Assembly: GCF_000720135.1 (NCBI RefSeq)
Contig: NZ_JOIU01000020.1
Location: 88,913-152,912 of the forward strand
DNA: 64,000 nt
Source: Streptomyces sp. NRRL S-1022
GTDB taxonomy: Bacteria; Actinomycetota; Actinomycetes; Streptomycetales; Streptomycetaceae
Direction: 5' to 3'
Part shown: one piece after another, positions 17,171-25,818 of the stretch
Position numbering within the stretch: the first letter of the stretch is position 1
Layout of the letters: the number at the start of each line of letters is the position of its first letter
The notes under the pieces: generated by a model
Seen by the model: the letters and a program-made list of their open reading frames with translations, nothing else
Database searches by the model: none
Told to the model about the DNA's origin: nothing
Translations under genes and position numbers: made by a program

Positions 17171-17232
17171 CTCGTCACACTTGCCGCAGAAGTTGCCGCG
17201 CGATGCGACAACTCCGGGCAAGTGCGACGAGT
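17171..17232 (-). promoter_or_regulatory. Long leader hairpin abutting the exporter ribosome binding site
   Basis: In the exporter mRNA, CTCGTCGCACTTGCC (17232-17218) pairs with GGCAAGTGTGACGAG (17185-17171), a 15-bp helix with one G-U pair. It encloses a smaller inner stem based on AGTTG/CAACT. The helix ends inside the ribosome binding site. It could act as an RNA attenuator or, as DNA, as an extended dyad operator for a dimeric repressor. No adjacent regulator gene is seen. Confidence 0.6.
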
Positions 17233-17275
17233 TACGGCGCCGACCCGGTCGAGATGTGATTCCACTCGAACCGGT

Positions 17276-17295
17276 GAAGGGGCCAATGCCCCTTC
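17276..17295 (-). terminator. Hairpin downstream of the SRPBCC gene
   Basis: An 8-bp stem GAAGGGGC/GCCCCTTC with a CAAT loop, flanked by partly complementary sequence (CGAACCGG and GGTTTCG), lies just past the SRPBCC stop codon on its transcribed side. Confidence 0.5.
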
Positions 17296-17307
17296 GGTTT
17301 CGGGGAC

Positions 17308-17751
17308 TTACTTCTCGACCTCGGCGGCGAGGTTGGCGAGCAGGGCGTCGTAGATCCGGCCGAGGCCCTTGGGCGCGAAGGTCTTCTCGAAGAAGCCGCC
17401 GATGCCGCCGGCGCCCTGCCAGGTGGTGGTGACGACGACGCGGGAGCTTCCCTCGCCGGCGGGGGTGACGCGCCAGGTGGTGACCATGGAGGAGTTGCGG
17501 TCCTTCTCGACCAGCTCGCCGTCGGTGGGCTCGGTGACCTCCAGCAGGCAGTCGCGCACCCGCTTGCTGGTGGCCTGGAGCTTCCAGTGGACGAGGGTGC
17601 CCTCGCCGTCGCCGCCCTCGCGCACCTCGTACTCGCTGAAGTGCTCGGGCAGCAGCCTCTGCCGGGTGCCGCGGTAGTCGGCGAGGGCGTCGAACACCTT
17701 CTCCGCGTCCGCCGCGACGACCCGCTCCGTAGTGGCCTCGACCTGCGCCAT
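17308..17751 (-). CDS. SRPBCC (START/polyketide-cyclase-like) family protein
   Basis: 147-residue single-domain helix-grip protein, the SRPBCC fold used for binding hydrophobic ligands. The pattern is typical: VEATTERVVAADAEKVFDAL at the N-terminus, alternating strands in the middle, and the long C-terminal helix LGRIYDALLANLAAEVEK. The ATG at 17751 has GGAGGAA 6 nt upstream and was preferred over an upstream in-frame start. The ligand is unknown. It is transcribed alone, divergent from the radical SAM gene, with which it shares a short promoter region. Confidence 0.82.
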   Translation of the reverse strand: MAQVEATTERVVAADAEKVFDALADYRGTRQRLLPEHFSEYEVREGGDGEGTLVHWKLQATSKRVRDCLLEVTEPTDGELVEKDRNSSMVTTWRVTPAGEGSSRVVVTTTWQGAGGIGGFFEKTFAPKGLGRIYDALLANLAAEVEK

Positions 17752-17888
17752 TGCGTTCCTCCACGACCTGGTTCCTCGGGGTTGGGGGCAAGCCAACCAC
17801 CCCGGCGCCCGGCCGCCCAAATCGGGGTTCGCACGATCATGGGAACAGATGTTCTAATCTGGTGACGGGCACGAGCGAGGAGGCGTCC

Positions 17889-18932
17889 ATGCGCTGGGAG
17901 AACCTCACGGACGACGGTGAGCACGGCCGGGCCGCCGACGCGGCCCTGTTCGGCGCGGACGCCGTGATCACGCGGACGTTCGACACGCCCGAGTTCCGCG
18001 GGATCACCTTCCACGAGGTGCGGGCGCGCTCGGTGCTCAACCGGGTGCCGGGTGCCTCGCGCATGCCGTTCGAGTGGACGGTGAATCCCTACCGTGGCTG
18101 CTCGCACGCGTGCGTGTACTGCTTCGCCCGCAAGACGCACAGCTACCTGGACCTGGACACGGGCATCGGCTTCGACACCCAGATCGTGGTCAAGGTCAAC
18201 GCCCCCGAGGTGCTGGGCCGCCAGCTGGCCTCCCCCCGCTGGCAGGGCGACCACGTGGCGATGGGCACGAACGTCGACTGCTACCAGCGCGCGGAGGGCC
18301 GCTACCGGCTGATGCCGGGCATCATCTCCGCGCTCACCGACCACGCGAACCCGTTCTCGATCCTCACCAAGGGCACCCTGATCCTGCGCGACCTGGACCT
18401 CCTGGTCCGGGCGGCCGGGGTGACGGACGTCGGCGTCTCGGTCTCCGTCGGCTTCCTCGACGGCGAGCTGTGGCGCACGGTGGAGCCGGGCACGCCCGCG
18501 CCCGAGCGCCGGCTGGACGTCGTGCGCACCTTCACGGAGCACGGGATCGGCTGCGGGGTGCTGATGGCACCGGTGATCCCGTTCCTGGGCGACCACCCGG
18601 CCCAACTGCGGGCGACGGTACGGGCGATCGCGGCGGCCGGGGCGACCTCGGTCACCCCGCTGACGCTGCACCTGCGCCCGGGCGCCCGGGAATGGTTCAT
18701 GGCCTGGCTCGGGCAGCACCACCCGCACCTGGTGCGGCGCTACGAGCGGCTGTACGCGGAGGGCGCCTACGCGCCCAGGTGGTACCAGCGCCGGATCACC
18801 CGTCAGGTGCACGAGCTGGCCGAGGAGTACGGCATCGGGCCCACGCGCGCGGGAACGGCCCGCCGGATCCGCCCGGCGCGGCCGGAGCAGAGCCCGGCCG
18901 ATCCGGAGCCGGTCCAGCTCAGCCTCATGTGA
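17889..18932 (+). CDS. Radical SAM protein, Rv2578c family
   Basis: 347-residue radical SAM enzyme of the family named after mycobacterial Rv2578c. The 4Fe-4S cluster motif is CSHACVYCFAR (CxxxCxxC) at about residues 74-84, preceded by MPFEWTVNPYRG. The TIM-barrel core follows, with GTNVDCYQRAEGRYRLM and VSVSVGFLD. The ATG at 17889 has an AGGAGG ribosome binding site. A longer in-frame version from 17751 runs through the divergent promoter and is rejected. The reaction is unknown; related enzymes include spore photoproduct lyase-like proteins. Confidence 0.88.
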   Translation: MRWENLTDDGEHGRAADAALFGADAVITRTFDTPEFRGITFHEVRARSVLNRVPGASRMPFEWTVNPYRGCSHACVYCFARKTHSYLDLDTGIGFDTQIVVKVNAPEVLGRQLASPRWQGDHVAMGTNVDCYQRAEGRYRLMPGIISALTDHANPFSILTKGTLILRDLDLLVRAAGVTDVGVSVSVGFLDGELWRTVEPGTPAPERRLDVVRTFTEHGIGCGVLMAPVIPFLGDHPAQLRATVRAIAAAGATSVTPLTLHLRPGAREWFMAWLGQHHPHLVRRYERLYAEGAYAPRWYQRRITRQVHELAEEYGIGPTRAGTARRIRPARPEQSPADPEPVQLSLM

Positions 18933-19080
18933 GCCCGTCCGGAGCGTTAGGGGGCATCCCACGGCCCAATTGGGTCAACTATCGCCCCGACGCGTTCCAC
19001 CGGGGTCCGATACCGGGACGATCCGGCGAGAACCGTGAGCCTCGCGGTTCGCCGTACCCCTCCGTCCCGGGAGGACCCGA

Positions 19081-20640
19081 ATGAGAACACGCGCGGCCCT
19101 GCTGTGCGCGGCCGCGGCCGCCGCCGTCCTGGCGGCCCCGGTCACCGCCGTTCCCGCGCAGGCCGCCCGGCCGGCCGGGCTCGGCTGGACGAAGTGCGGT
19201 ACCAGCGCCTACCCCCGGCTCCAGTGCGCCTCGCTGAAGGTGCCGCTGGACCACGCCAGACCGGCGGGCCGGCAGATCACGCTCGCGCTGTCCCGCGTCC
19301 CGCACACCGCCCGCGTCTCCGAGGGCCCGCTGCTGGTGAACCCCGGGGGCCCGGGCGGCAGCGGCCTGACCCTCGCCGGTTTCGTCGCCTCGGCGCTGCC
19401 GAAGAGCGTCGCCGCCCGGTACGACGTCATCGGCTTCGACCCGCGCGGGGTCGGCCGGAGCCGGCCGGCCCTGGACTGCGCGCCCGGCCACTTCACCCCG
19501 GTGCGCCCCGACTCGGTGCCGGTCACGCCCGCGCTGGAGCGGGCCAACCTCGACCGCGCGCGGGGCTTCGCCGCGGCCTGCGGCCGCAGGTACGCCGACC
19601 TCCTGCCGTATCTGGACACGGTCAGCGCCGCCCGGGACCTGGACGCCGTCCGCCGGGCCCTGGGCGCACCGCGGATCAGCTACTTCGGCTACTCCTACGG
19701 CACCTACCTGGGCGCGGTCTACGCGAAGCTGTTCCCGCAGCGCGTGCACCGCCTGGTGCTGGACTCGATCGTCGACCCGGCCGGCATCTGGTACCGGGAC
19801 AACCTGGGCCAGGACTACGCCTTCGACGACCGCCACCGCGCGCTGATGGCCTGGATCGCCCGGTACGACACGACGTACGGGCTCGGCCGGGACCCCGGCG
19901 GGATCGAGGCCCGCTGGTACGCGATGCGGGCGGCGCTGGCGAAGGAGCCGGCCGGGGGCCGGGTCGGCGCCGCCGAGCTGGAGGACACCTTCGTGTCCGG
20001 TGCCTACTTCGACGGCTACTGGCCGTACCTGGCGGAGGCGTTCGCGGCCTACGTCCTGCGCGGGGACACCGGGCCGCTGGTGAAGGCGTACCGGGACATC
20101 GCCGCCGTGGACGCCGCCGGCGACAACGGCTACAGCGTCTACACGGCGGTGCAGTGCCGGGACGCGGCCTGGCCGCGCGACTGGAACCGGTGGCGTGCGG
20201 ACGGCTGGGCCGTGTACGCGAAGGCGCCCCTGCTGGCCTGGAACAACGCCTGGTACAACGCGCCCTGCGCGTTCTGGCCGGCCGGACCGCGCCGGCCGGT
20301 GGACATCGCCAACGGGGCGCTGCCGCCGGCGCTGCTGTTCCAGGCGACCGGCGACGCGGCGACCCCGTACGCCGGCGGTGTCGCGGTCCACCGGCTGCTG
20401 GCCCGCTCCGGCCTGGTGGCCGAGGAGGGCGGCGGCAACCACGGTGTCACGCTGAGCGGCAACGCGTGCCTGGACGGGTACCTGGCCGCCTACCTGGACC
20501 GCGGTACGGTGCCGCGGGGCGCCGGGCCGGCCGACGCGGTCTGCGCCAGGTCCCCCGAGCCGAAGCCCCTGAAGGGCGAGCCGGCGCCGGCGGCGTCCCG
20601 CGGCTCGGCCCTGCACGGCCTGCTGGGCTTCCGCCACTAG
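19081..20640 (+). CDS. Secreted tripeptidyl-aminopeptidase-type alpha/beta hydrolase
   Basis: 519-residue exported hydrolase. A signal peptide is clear: MRTR, a hydrophobic Ala-rich core, then a likely cleavage after PAQA (about residue 29). The hydrolase domain carries the oxyanion motif NPGGPGGSG, GFDPRGVGRS, the nucleophile GYSYGTYLG, the acid in ATGDAATPYAGG and the base in GGNHGVTLSG. A TAP-like C-terminal segment is included. The family contains Streptomyces tripeptidyl aminopeptidases (Tap, SlpD/SlpE). The ribosome binding site GGGAGGA precedes the ATG. It probably acts on peptides outside the cell. No lipobox Cys is seen after the signal, so it is secreted and not lipid-anchored. Confidence 0.9.
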   Translation: MRTRAALLCAAAAAAVLAAPVTAVPAQAARPAGLGWTKCGTSAYPRLQCASLKVPLDHARPAGRQITLALSRVPHTARVSEGPLLVNPGGPGGSGLTLAGFVASALPKSVAARYDVIGFDPRGVGRSRPALDCAPGHFTPVRPDSVPVTPALERANLDRARGFAAACGRRYADLLPYLDTVSAARDLDAVRRALGAPRISYFGYSYGTYLGAVYAKLFPQRVHRLVLDSIVDPAGIWYRDNLGQDYAFDDRHRALMAWIARYDTTYGLGRDPGGIEARWYAMRAALAKEPAGGRVGAAELEDTFVSGAYFDGYWPYLAEAFAAYVLRGDTGPLVKAYRDIAAVDAAGDNGYSVYTAVQCRDAAWPRDWNRWRADGWAVYAKAPLLAWNNAWYNAPCAFWPAGPRRPVDIANGALPPALLFQATGDAATPYAGGVAVHRLLARSGLVAEEGGGNHGVTLSGNACLDGYLAAYLDRGTVPRGAGPADAVCARSPEPKPLKGEPAPAASRGSALHGLLGFRH

Positions 20641-20729
20641 CACCCCGGCGGGCCGGGCCCGAGCCGCCGCCCCGGGCAACCGCCCGGCCCGCCGGGGGCG
20701 TTGCCGGCGGCATGGTCCACCATGAACGC

Positions 20730-21128
20730 ATGAGCGAACCGACCCGCATCCCCGCGCCCGCCGGAGTCTTCCCCGCCGCCCAGTACACCCATGTGGTGGC
20801 CGCGACCGGCCGTCTCGTCGCGGTCTCCGGGCAGCTGCCGCTGGACGAGGACGGCGAGCTGGTCGGGGCGGGCGATCCGGCGGCCCAGGCCCGGCAGGTG
20901 TTCGCGAACCTGCGGCGCTGCCTGGCCGCCGCGGGCGCCGGCTTCCAGGACGTGGTGAAGCTGACGTACTTCGTCACGGACATGGCCCACATGCCGGCCG
21001 TCCGCGCGGCCCGCGCCGCCCACATACCCGAGGACCGCCTGCCCGCCTCGACCGCGGTGCAGGTAGCCGCCCTGGTGGCGCCGGAGTTCCTGCTGGAGGT
21101 CGAGGCGCTGGCGGTGGTGGCCGCGTGA
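20730..21128 (+). CDS. RidA/YjgF family protein
   Basis: 132-residue RidA-fold protein, a family that hydrolyses reactive enamine/imine intermediates from PLP enzymes. Key features are VSGQLPLDEDGELVGAGD, QARQVFANLRRCLAAAG, VVKLTYFVTDM and RLPASTAVQVAALVAPEFLLEVEALA, where the Arg of the deaminase-type subfamilies would lie. The ATG at 20730 gives the standard length. It overlaps the next gene by 4 bp (GTGA), so the two are probably coupled. Confidence 0.88.
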   Translation: MSEPTRIPAPAGVFPAAQYTHVVAATGRLVAVSGQLPLDEDGELVGAGDPAAQARQVFANLRRCLAAAGAGFQDVVKLTYFVTDMAHMPAVRAARAAHIPEDRLPASTAVQVAALVAPEFLLEVEALAVVAA

Positions 21129-21640
21129 GGTCCCCGGCGGTCCGGGAGATGACCCTCGCCGACTGCGAGCGTGTCTCCGGGATCCGGATCCGCGGCTGGC
21201 GGCACGCCTACCGGGGGCTCGTGCCCCAGGCCTGTCTCGACGGGCTGAGCGTCACCGCGGACGCCGAGCGGCGGCGGGCGGGCTTCGGGCAGCGCCCCGA
21301 CGTGGTGAACCTGGTCGCCGAGCGGGACGGCACGGTGCTCGGCTGGGCGGCGTACGGGCCGTACCGGGACGGCGAGCGGCACACCGGGGACGCCGAGCTG
21401 TACGCGCTCTACGTCGACCCGGCGCACCTCGGCGGCGGCATCGGGCGGACGCTGCTCACCGCGTCGCTCGACCGGTGTGCGGCCCGGCCGCGCATGCTGC
21501 TGTGGGTCCTCAAGGGCAACGCCCCGGCCCGGCGTTTCTACGAGCGCGCCGGGTTCCGGCCCGACGGCGCCGAGGAACCCTTCGAGGCGGCCGGCGTGTC
21601 CGTGCCCGAGGTGCGGTACGTGCGCACGCTCGCGGGCTGA
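21125..21640 (+). CDS. GNAT family N-acetyltransferase
   Basis: 171-residue acetyltransferase. The N-terminal REMTLADCERVSGIRIRGW is followed by LYALYVDPAHLGGGIGRTLL (strand 4 and the acetyl-CoA-binding loop, about residues 96-115) and LWVLKGNAPARRFYERAGF, the classical C-terminal motif of the family. It starts with GTG overlapping the ridA-like stop. Substrate unknown. It ends only 7 bp before the stop of a convergent gene. Confidence 0.88.
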   Translation: MRSPAVREMTLADCERVSGIRIRGWRHAYRGLVPQACLDGLSVTADAERRRAGFGQRPDVVNLVAERDGTVLGWAAYGPYRDGERHTGDAELYALYVDPAHLGGGIGRTLLTASLDRCAARPRMLLWVLKGNAPARRFYERAGFRPDGAEEPFEAAGVSVPEVRYVRTLAG

Positions 21641-21647
21641 CCGGGTG

Positions 21648-22229
21648 TCACCTGGGCTGCTCCTGCGGGAGCCGCGCCAGCGCGTGCACCGCCGCTTCGG
21701 CGAGCGCGGGGTGCGCGAGGGCCTCGTTCAGGACGCGCCGGGCGCGGGGGTCGCCGAGGGCGCCCAGGCCCTCCACACAGGCGAGGGCCACCCGCCGGTA
21801 GGGGTCGTGCGGGCGCAGTCGCCGCTCCAGGGTGGTGATCAGCGCGGGCACGGACTCGGGGGCGCGCAGGGCGGCCAGGAGCCGTACCGGGTGCAGGGCG
21901 TAGGCCACGCGGAGTTCGTTGGTGGCGAGGGCGGCGGCGGCACGGGCGGTGCGCGGGTCGCCGAGCCGGGCGAGGGCGTGCGCGGCGGAGGCGCAGCGGG
22001 GCGGGTCGCGGTGGTTGAGCAGCAGCACCAGGGCCTCGAAGGCGCGCCGGTCGCCGGCGCTGCCGAGGCGGAACGCGGCCAGCTCGCGGGCCCACAGCGG
22101 CTGGCCGGGCGCGGTGAGCACCTCCGCCAGGGTGTCCGGGTCCCCGGTGGCCAGCAGGCTGTCGAAGGCGGCCGAGCCGCCGGACTCCTGCCGTAAGCGT
22201 TCCGTGAGCGATCGCGACTCTGCGTCCAC
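21648..22229 (-). CDS. HEAT-repeat protein
   Basis: 193-residue all-helical protein built of four to five HEAT/PBS-lyase-type repeats with hallmarks such as AAHALARLGDPRTARAAAALA, LVLLLNHRDPP and EGLGALGDPRARRVLNEAL. Such solenoids bind proteins; no catalytic residues are visible. It is transcribed alone, divergent from the hydroxybutyryl-CoA dehydrogenase gene. Some databases label relatives as adenylosuccinate lyase, which this sequence does not support. Confidence 0.78.
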   Translation of the reverse strand: MDAESRSLTERLRQESGGSAAFDSLLATGDPDTLAEVLTAPGQPLWARELAAFRLGSAGDRRAFEALVLLLNHRDPPRCASAAHALARLGDPRTARAAAALATNELRVAYALHPVRLLAALRAPESVPALITTLERRLRPHDPYRRVALACVEGLGALGDPRARRVLNEALAHPALAEAAVHALARLPQEQPR

Positions 22230-22618
22230 GAGGTCCAGCGTAGGCGGGTGACGGCCGGTGCGGGAGGTACATCACAAAGTCGGTTTCCGCCCGGGGACTG
22301 GCGCGCTCGTTACCCGCCGGTTAAGCTCATTCGAGCGAGTAACCCTCTCGCATCTTCCGCTGGCGACGGTTTGGTGACGCAGCCGCCGTGAGCGTGTCTG
22401 TCGGTTCGGTGCACCGTGTGCACCGCAGTACGACCCGGCTTCGGGACAGAGCCGGTCGGACGTTCCGCCACTGCCGGGCGTGTGCACGCCCGCGGCACCG
22501 GCGGCCCCGGGCGTGTGCGCTCGCAGCCCGGCAACACCCGCACTCTCTCGCACCGCGGTGCGCCCTCGGGCGCACCCGGCGCGCTCCTCGTCGTCACCCT
22601 CATTCCTGGAGTCCCGCG
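22230..22618. other. Divergent intergenic region (389 bp)
   Basis: No gene is supported here. It holds the promoters of the HEAT-repeat gene (leftward) and the dehydrogenase gene (rightward). A GTTAC...GTAAC dyad spans 22310-22345 with GCTCATTCGAGC inside it. These are possible operator sites, but I cannot assign a regulator. Confidence 0.4.
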
Positions 22619-24433
22619 ATGGCCACTCCCCTGTCCCCCCAGTCCGGCACCTCCCTGTCCCCGCTCAGGACGATCGCCGTCGTCGGCCTCGGCACCATGG
22701 GCACCGGTATCACCGAGGTCCTCGCGCGAGCCGGCCGCGAGGTGATCGGCATCGACATCAGCGAGGCCCAGGCCGCGAAGGCGCTCGCCGCCGTGGAGGC
22801 CGCCACCGCCCGTGCCGTGGAGCGCGGCCGGCTCACCGGGGAGGAGCGCGCCGGGGCACTGGCCCGGGTGCGCACCACCACCGACCTCGCCGCGGCGGCC
22901 GACGCCGACCTCGTCATCGAGGTGGCCCCGGAGTCGTACGAGATCAAGCAGCAGATCTTCCGCGAGCTGGACGGTGTCGTGCGCCCGGAGACGATCCTGG
23001 CGACCGGCACCAACGCGCTGTCCGTGACCCGGCTGGCCGCCGGCTCGGCCCGTCCCGAGCGCGTGCTCGGCCTGCACTTCTTCAACCCCGCGCCGGCCAT
23101 GAAGCTGGTCGAGGTGGTCTCCTCGGTGCTGACCGCGCCGCAGGCCGTCGCCGCGGTCACCGATCTCGCGATCGAGCTGGGCAAGGAGCCGGTCGCGGTC
23201 GGCGACCGCCCCGGTTTCGTCGCCGACGGGCTGCTGTTCGGCTACCTCAACCAGGCCGCCGCGATGTACGAGGCCCGGTACGCCTCCCGTGAGGACATCG
23301 ACGCCGCCATGCGGCTCGGCTGCGGTCTGCCGATGGGGCCGCTGGCCCTGCTGGACCTGATCGGCATCGACACCGCGCGGACGGTCCTGGAGGCCATGTA
23401 CGCCGAGTCCCGGGACCGGCTGCACGCGCCGGCCCCGATCCTCAGGCAGCTCAGCGAGGCGGGCCTGACCGGCCGCAAGTCCGGGCGCGGCTTCTACACG
23501 TACGAGGCCCCGGGCAGCGGCACGGTGGTGCCGGACGCGCTGACCCCGGCGGCGGACGGCTCGCTCGGCGCGGGCCGCGAGGTCGGCTCGGTCGGTGTCG
23601 CCGGTTCCGGCACCATGGCCTCCGGTATCGCCGAGGTGTTCGCCAAGGCCGGCTACCGGGTGGTGCTGGCCGCCCGCAGCGAGGAGAAGGCGCAGACGGC
23701 CAGGGCCCGGATCGGCAAGTCCCTGGCCCGGTCCGTGGACAAGGGCCGGCTGACCGCCGAGGCGGCCGCGGAGATCCTGGAGCGGATCGTCCCGGCGGGC
23801 TCCTACGAGGCCTTCGGCGAGGTGGACCTCGCCGTGGAGGCGGTCGCGGAGGACCTGGAGGTCAAGCGGCAGCTGTTCGCCACGCTGGACAAGGTGTGCA
23901 AGCCCGGCGCGGTGCTGGCCACCACCACCTCGTCGCTGCCCGTCGTCGCCTGCGCCCGCGCCACCTCGCGCCCGCAGGACGTGATCGGCATGCACTTCTT
24001 CAACCCGGCGCCGGCGATGAAGCTGGTCGAGGTGGTCCGCACCGTGCTGACCGCCGACGACGTGCACGCCACCGTGCGCGAGGTCTGCGGCCGGATCCGC
24101 AAGCACGCGGTGGACTGCGGCGACCGGGCCGGTTTCATCGTGAACGCGCTGCTGTTCCCGTACCTGAACAACGCCGTCAAGATGGTGGAGGAGCACTACG
24201 CGTCCCTGGACGAGATCGACGCGGCGATGAGGCTGGGCGGCGGCTACCCGATGGGCCCGTTCGAGCTGCTGGACGTGGTCGGTCTGGACGTGTCGCTGGC
24301 CATCGAGAAGGTGCTGCACCGCGAGTTCCGCGACCCGGGCCTGGCGCCGGCGCCGCTGCTGGAGCACCTGGTGGCCGCCGGCTGCCTCGGCCGCAAGACC
24401 GGGCGCGGCTTCCGTGAGTATGCCCGCCGCTGA
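22619..24433 (+). CDS. Duplicated 3-hydroxybutyryl-CoA dehydrogenase
   Basis: 604 residues made of two fused 3-hydroxyacyl-CoA dehydrogenases (about 18-300 and 320-604). Each has a Rossmann motif (GLGTMGTGI and GSGTMASGI), the CoA/catalytic segment HFFNPAPAMKLVEVV, a GDRxGFxxxxLLFxYLN segment and the terminal TGRKSGRGFYTYE / LGRKTGRGFREYA. The enzyme interconverts acetoacetyl-CoA and 3-hydroxybutyryl-CoA, the step ahead of crotonyl-CoA in the ethylmalonyl-CoA pathway that follows. The first half has an acidic residue at the end of strand 2 (IGIDIS), pointing to NAD. The second has AARS there, so it may use NADP or be weakened. A hairpin terminator follows. Confidence 0.9.
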   Translation: MATPLSPQSGTSLSPLRTIAVVGLGTMGTGITEVLARAGREVIGIDISEAQAAKALAAVEAATARAVERGRLTGEERAGALARVRTTTDLAAAADADLVIEVAPESYEIKQQIFRELDGVVRPETILATGTNALSVTRLAAGSARPERVLGLHFFNPAPAMKLVEVVSSVLTAPQAVAAVTDLAIELGKEPVAVGDRPGFVADGLLFGYLNQAAAMYEARYASREDIDAAMRLGCGLPMGPLALLDLIGIDTARTVLEAMYAESRDRLHAPAPILRQLSEAGLTGRKSGRGFYTYEAPGSGTVVPDALTPAADGSLGAGREVGSVGVAGSGTMASGIAEVFAKAGYRVVLAARSEEKAQTARARIGKSLARSVDKGRLTAEAAAEILERIVPAGSYEAFGEVDLAVEAVAEDLEVKRQLFATLDKVCKPGAVLATTTSSLPVVACARATSRPQDVIGMHFFNPAPAMKLVEVVRTVLTADDVHATVREVCGRIRKHAVDCGDRAGFIVNALLFPYLNNAVKMVEEHYASLDEIDAAMRLGGGYPMGPFELLDVVGLDVSLAIEKVLHREFRDPGLAPAPLLEHLVAAGCLGRKTGRGFREYARR

Positions 24434-24519
24434 CGGCGCCGGCGACTGGTTCCGGACGGAGACGGACTGGGGCGGGCTGCTCGACCCGGGTGCCCCTCCC
24501 CCGCCCGCCCGGGCCGCCC

Positions 24520-24546
24520 CTTCCCCGCCCCGCGCGGGCGGGGAAG
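24520..24546 (+). terminator. Hairpin after the dehydrogenase gene
   Basis: An 11-bp perfect stem (CTTCCCCGCCC and its complement) with a CGCGC loop lies between the dehydrogenase and the TetR gene, so the regulator probably has its own promoter. Confidence 0.6.
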
Positions 24547-24593
24547 TGCCCGGACCTGCGCGGGGAGCTGCGCGGATGCAGTACGTTCGGGTC

Positions 24594-25406
24594 ATGTCCC
24601 AGCCCGCCAAGTCCTCCCGTACACCAGCTACGCCCGACGCGCCGGAAAGTGCCGCAGGCAGCCGCGCGGCCGCCCAGCGGCTCAAGATGCGCCGAGAACT
24701 GGCGGCAGCAGCCATGGAGCTGTTCGCGACCAAGGGGTACGAGGGCACCACCGTCGACGAGATCGCCGCCGCCGCCGGGGTCGCCCGGCGCACCTTCTTC
24801 CGCCACTTCCGCTCCAAGGAAGAGGCGATCTTCCCGGACCACGACGACACGCTGATCCGCGCGGAGGCGGTCCTCAACGCCGCCCCGGCGCACGAGCATC
24901 CGCTCGACACCGTGTGCCGCGGCATCAAGGAAGTCATGAAGATGTACGCGGCGCGGCCGGAGATCTCGGTCGCCCGCTACAAGCTCACGCGCGAGGTCCC
25001 CACCCTGCGGGAGGCGGAGATCGCCTCCGTGGCGCGTTACGAGCGCCTGTTCACCCGCTATCTGCTCGGTCACTTCGACGAGCACGCGCACGCCGACGAC
25101 GCCAACGACGACCCGCTGCTGGCCGAGGTGGCCGCCTCGGCCGTGGTCACCGCCCACAACCACGTGCTGCGGCGCTGGCTGCGGGCGGGCGGCCAGGGGG
25201 ACGTGGAGGCCCAGCTGGACCACGCCTTCGCGATCGTGCGCAAGACGTTCGGCACCGGCATCGGGGCCGGCCGCGAGAGCGCTCCGCGCACCCCGCCGGC
25301 CACCGCCGCCGCCCACGGGGAGGTCCTGGTGACGGTGGCCAGGACGGACGCGCCGCTGGACGAGGTGATGCGCACCATCGAGCAGGCGCTGAAAGCACGG
25401 TCCTGA
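24594..25406 (+). CDS. TetR family transcriptional regulator
   Basis: 270-residue repressor-type regulator. The helix-turn-helix is at about residues 35-80 (RRELAAAAMELFATKGYEG, then VDEIAAAAGVARRTFFRHF). The C-terminal ligand domain is followed by an extra Ala/Thr-rich tail. The start is uncertain. The ATG at 24594 gives the conventional N-terminus, but an in-frame ATG at 24576 has GGGGAG 8 nt upstream and is a real alternative (six extra residues). Its place between the 3-hydroxybutyryl-CoA dehydrogenase and ccr suggests that it controls the ethylmalonyl-CoA genes, with a CoA ester as possible ligand. That is inference. Confidence 0.87.
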   Translation: MSQPAKSSRTPATPDAPESAAGSRAAAQRLKMRRELAAAAMELFATKGYEGTTVDEIAAAAGVARRTFFRHFRSKEEAIFPDHDDTLIRAEAVLNAAPAHEHPLDTVCRGIKEVMKMYAARPEISVARYKLTREVPTLREAEIASVARYERLFTRYLLGHFDEHAHADDANDDPLLAEVAASAVVTAHNHVLRRWLRAGGQGDVEAQLDHAFAIVRKTFGTGIGAGRESAPRTPPATAAAHGEVLVTVARTDAPLDEVMRTIEQALKARS

Positions 25407-25422
25407 CGGATCGGAGCGGGAG

Positions 25423-25465
25423 AAACGGGCTGGGGGTGGCACTGGGTGCCGCCCCCAGCCCGTTT
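25423..25465 (+). terminator. Strong hairpin terminator after the TetR gene
   Basis: An 18-bp stem with a single G-U wobble (AAACGGGCTGGGGGTGGC with GCCGCCCCCAGCCCGTTT) and a 7-nt loop, followed by CCTTTG. It isolates ccr from readthrough. Confidence 0.8.
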
Positions 25466-25533
25466 CCTTTGCCCCGACCCTGATCGATCATCGCTCATTT
25501 GTTGCGTAAAGATTTCATCTGAGAGCAAGTTCT

Positions 25534-25569
25534 GGCACTCAGTGCCTTGCGGCCTGACACGCGGTGTCA
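25534..25569 (+). promoter_or_regulatory. Two dyads upstream of ccr (possible operators)
   Basis: GGCACT-C-AGTGCC (25534-25546) and TGACAC-GCG-GTGTCA (25555-25569) lie close together, about 250 bp before the ccr start, in the only AT-richer part of this gap. They are the best candidate control sites for the TetR regulator encoded just upstream. The rest of the 412-bp gap holds a terminator and an unexplained long leader. Confidence 0.4.
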
Positions 25570-25818
25570 TACGTTGAAGATGTCCGGGCGGCCGGCGGGC
25601 AGAGACCTTTCGTTCGCCGGCTGTCCCCGCAAGCCGATGGCCTTGCGCGCCCGGACGCCTGCGTCACAGGCAACCTCCCGCGCCACAAAGCGCTGCCGAA
25701 GCACCACCGAGCCGAACCGACGGCACACCCCTCGAAAAACCCTCAGCAGCACTCAGCACAGCACCGACGATCCCCCAGGCGCCCCTCCCTCAGGGCGCTC
25801 ACCGCCGGAGGCAACACC

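Noticed and set aside
17308..17751. SRPBCC protein as a polyketide cyclase of the cluster
   Set aside because: The fold name includes polyketide cyclases, but the gene is 27 kb from the cluster among housekeeping genes and the fold is used for many ligands.
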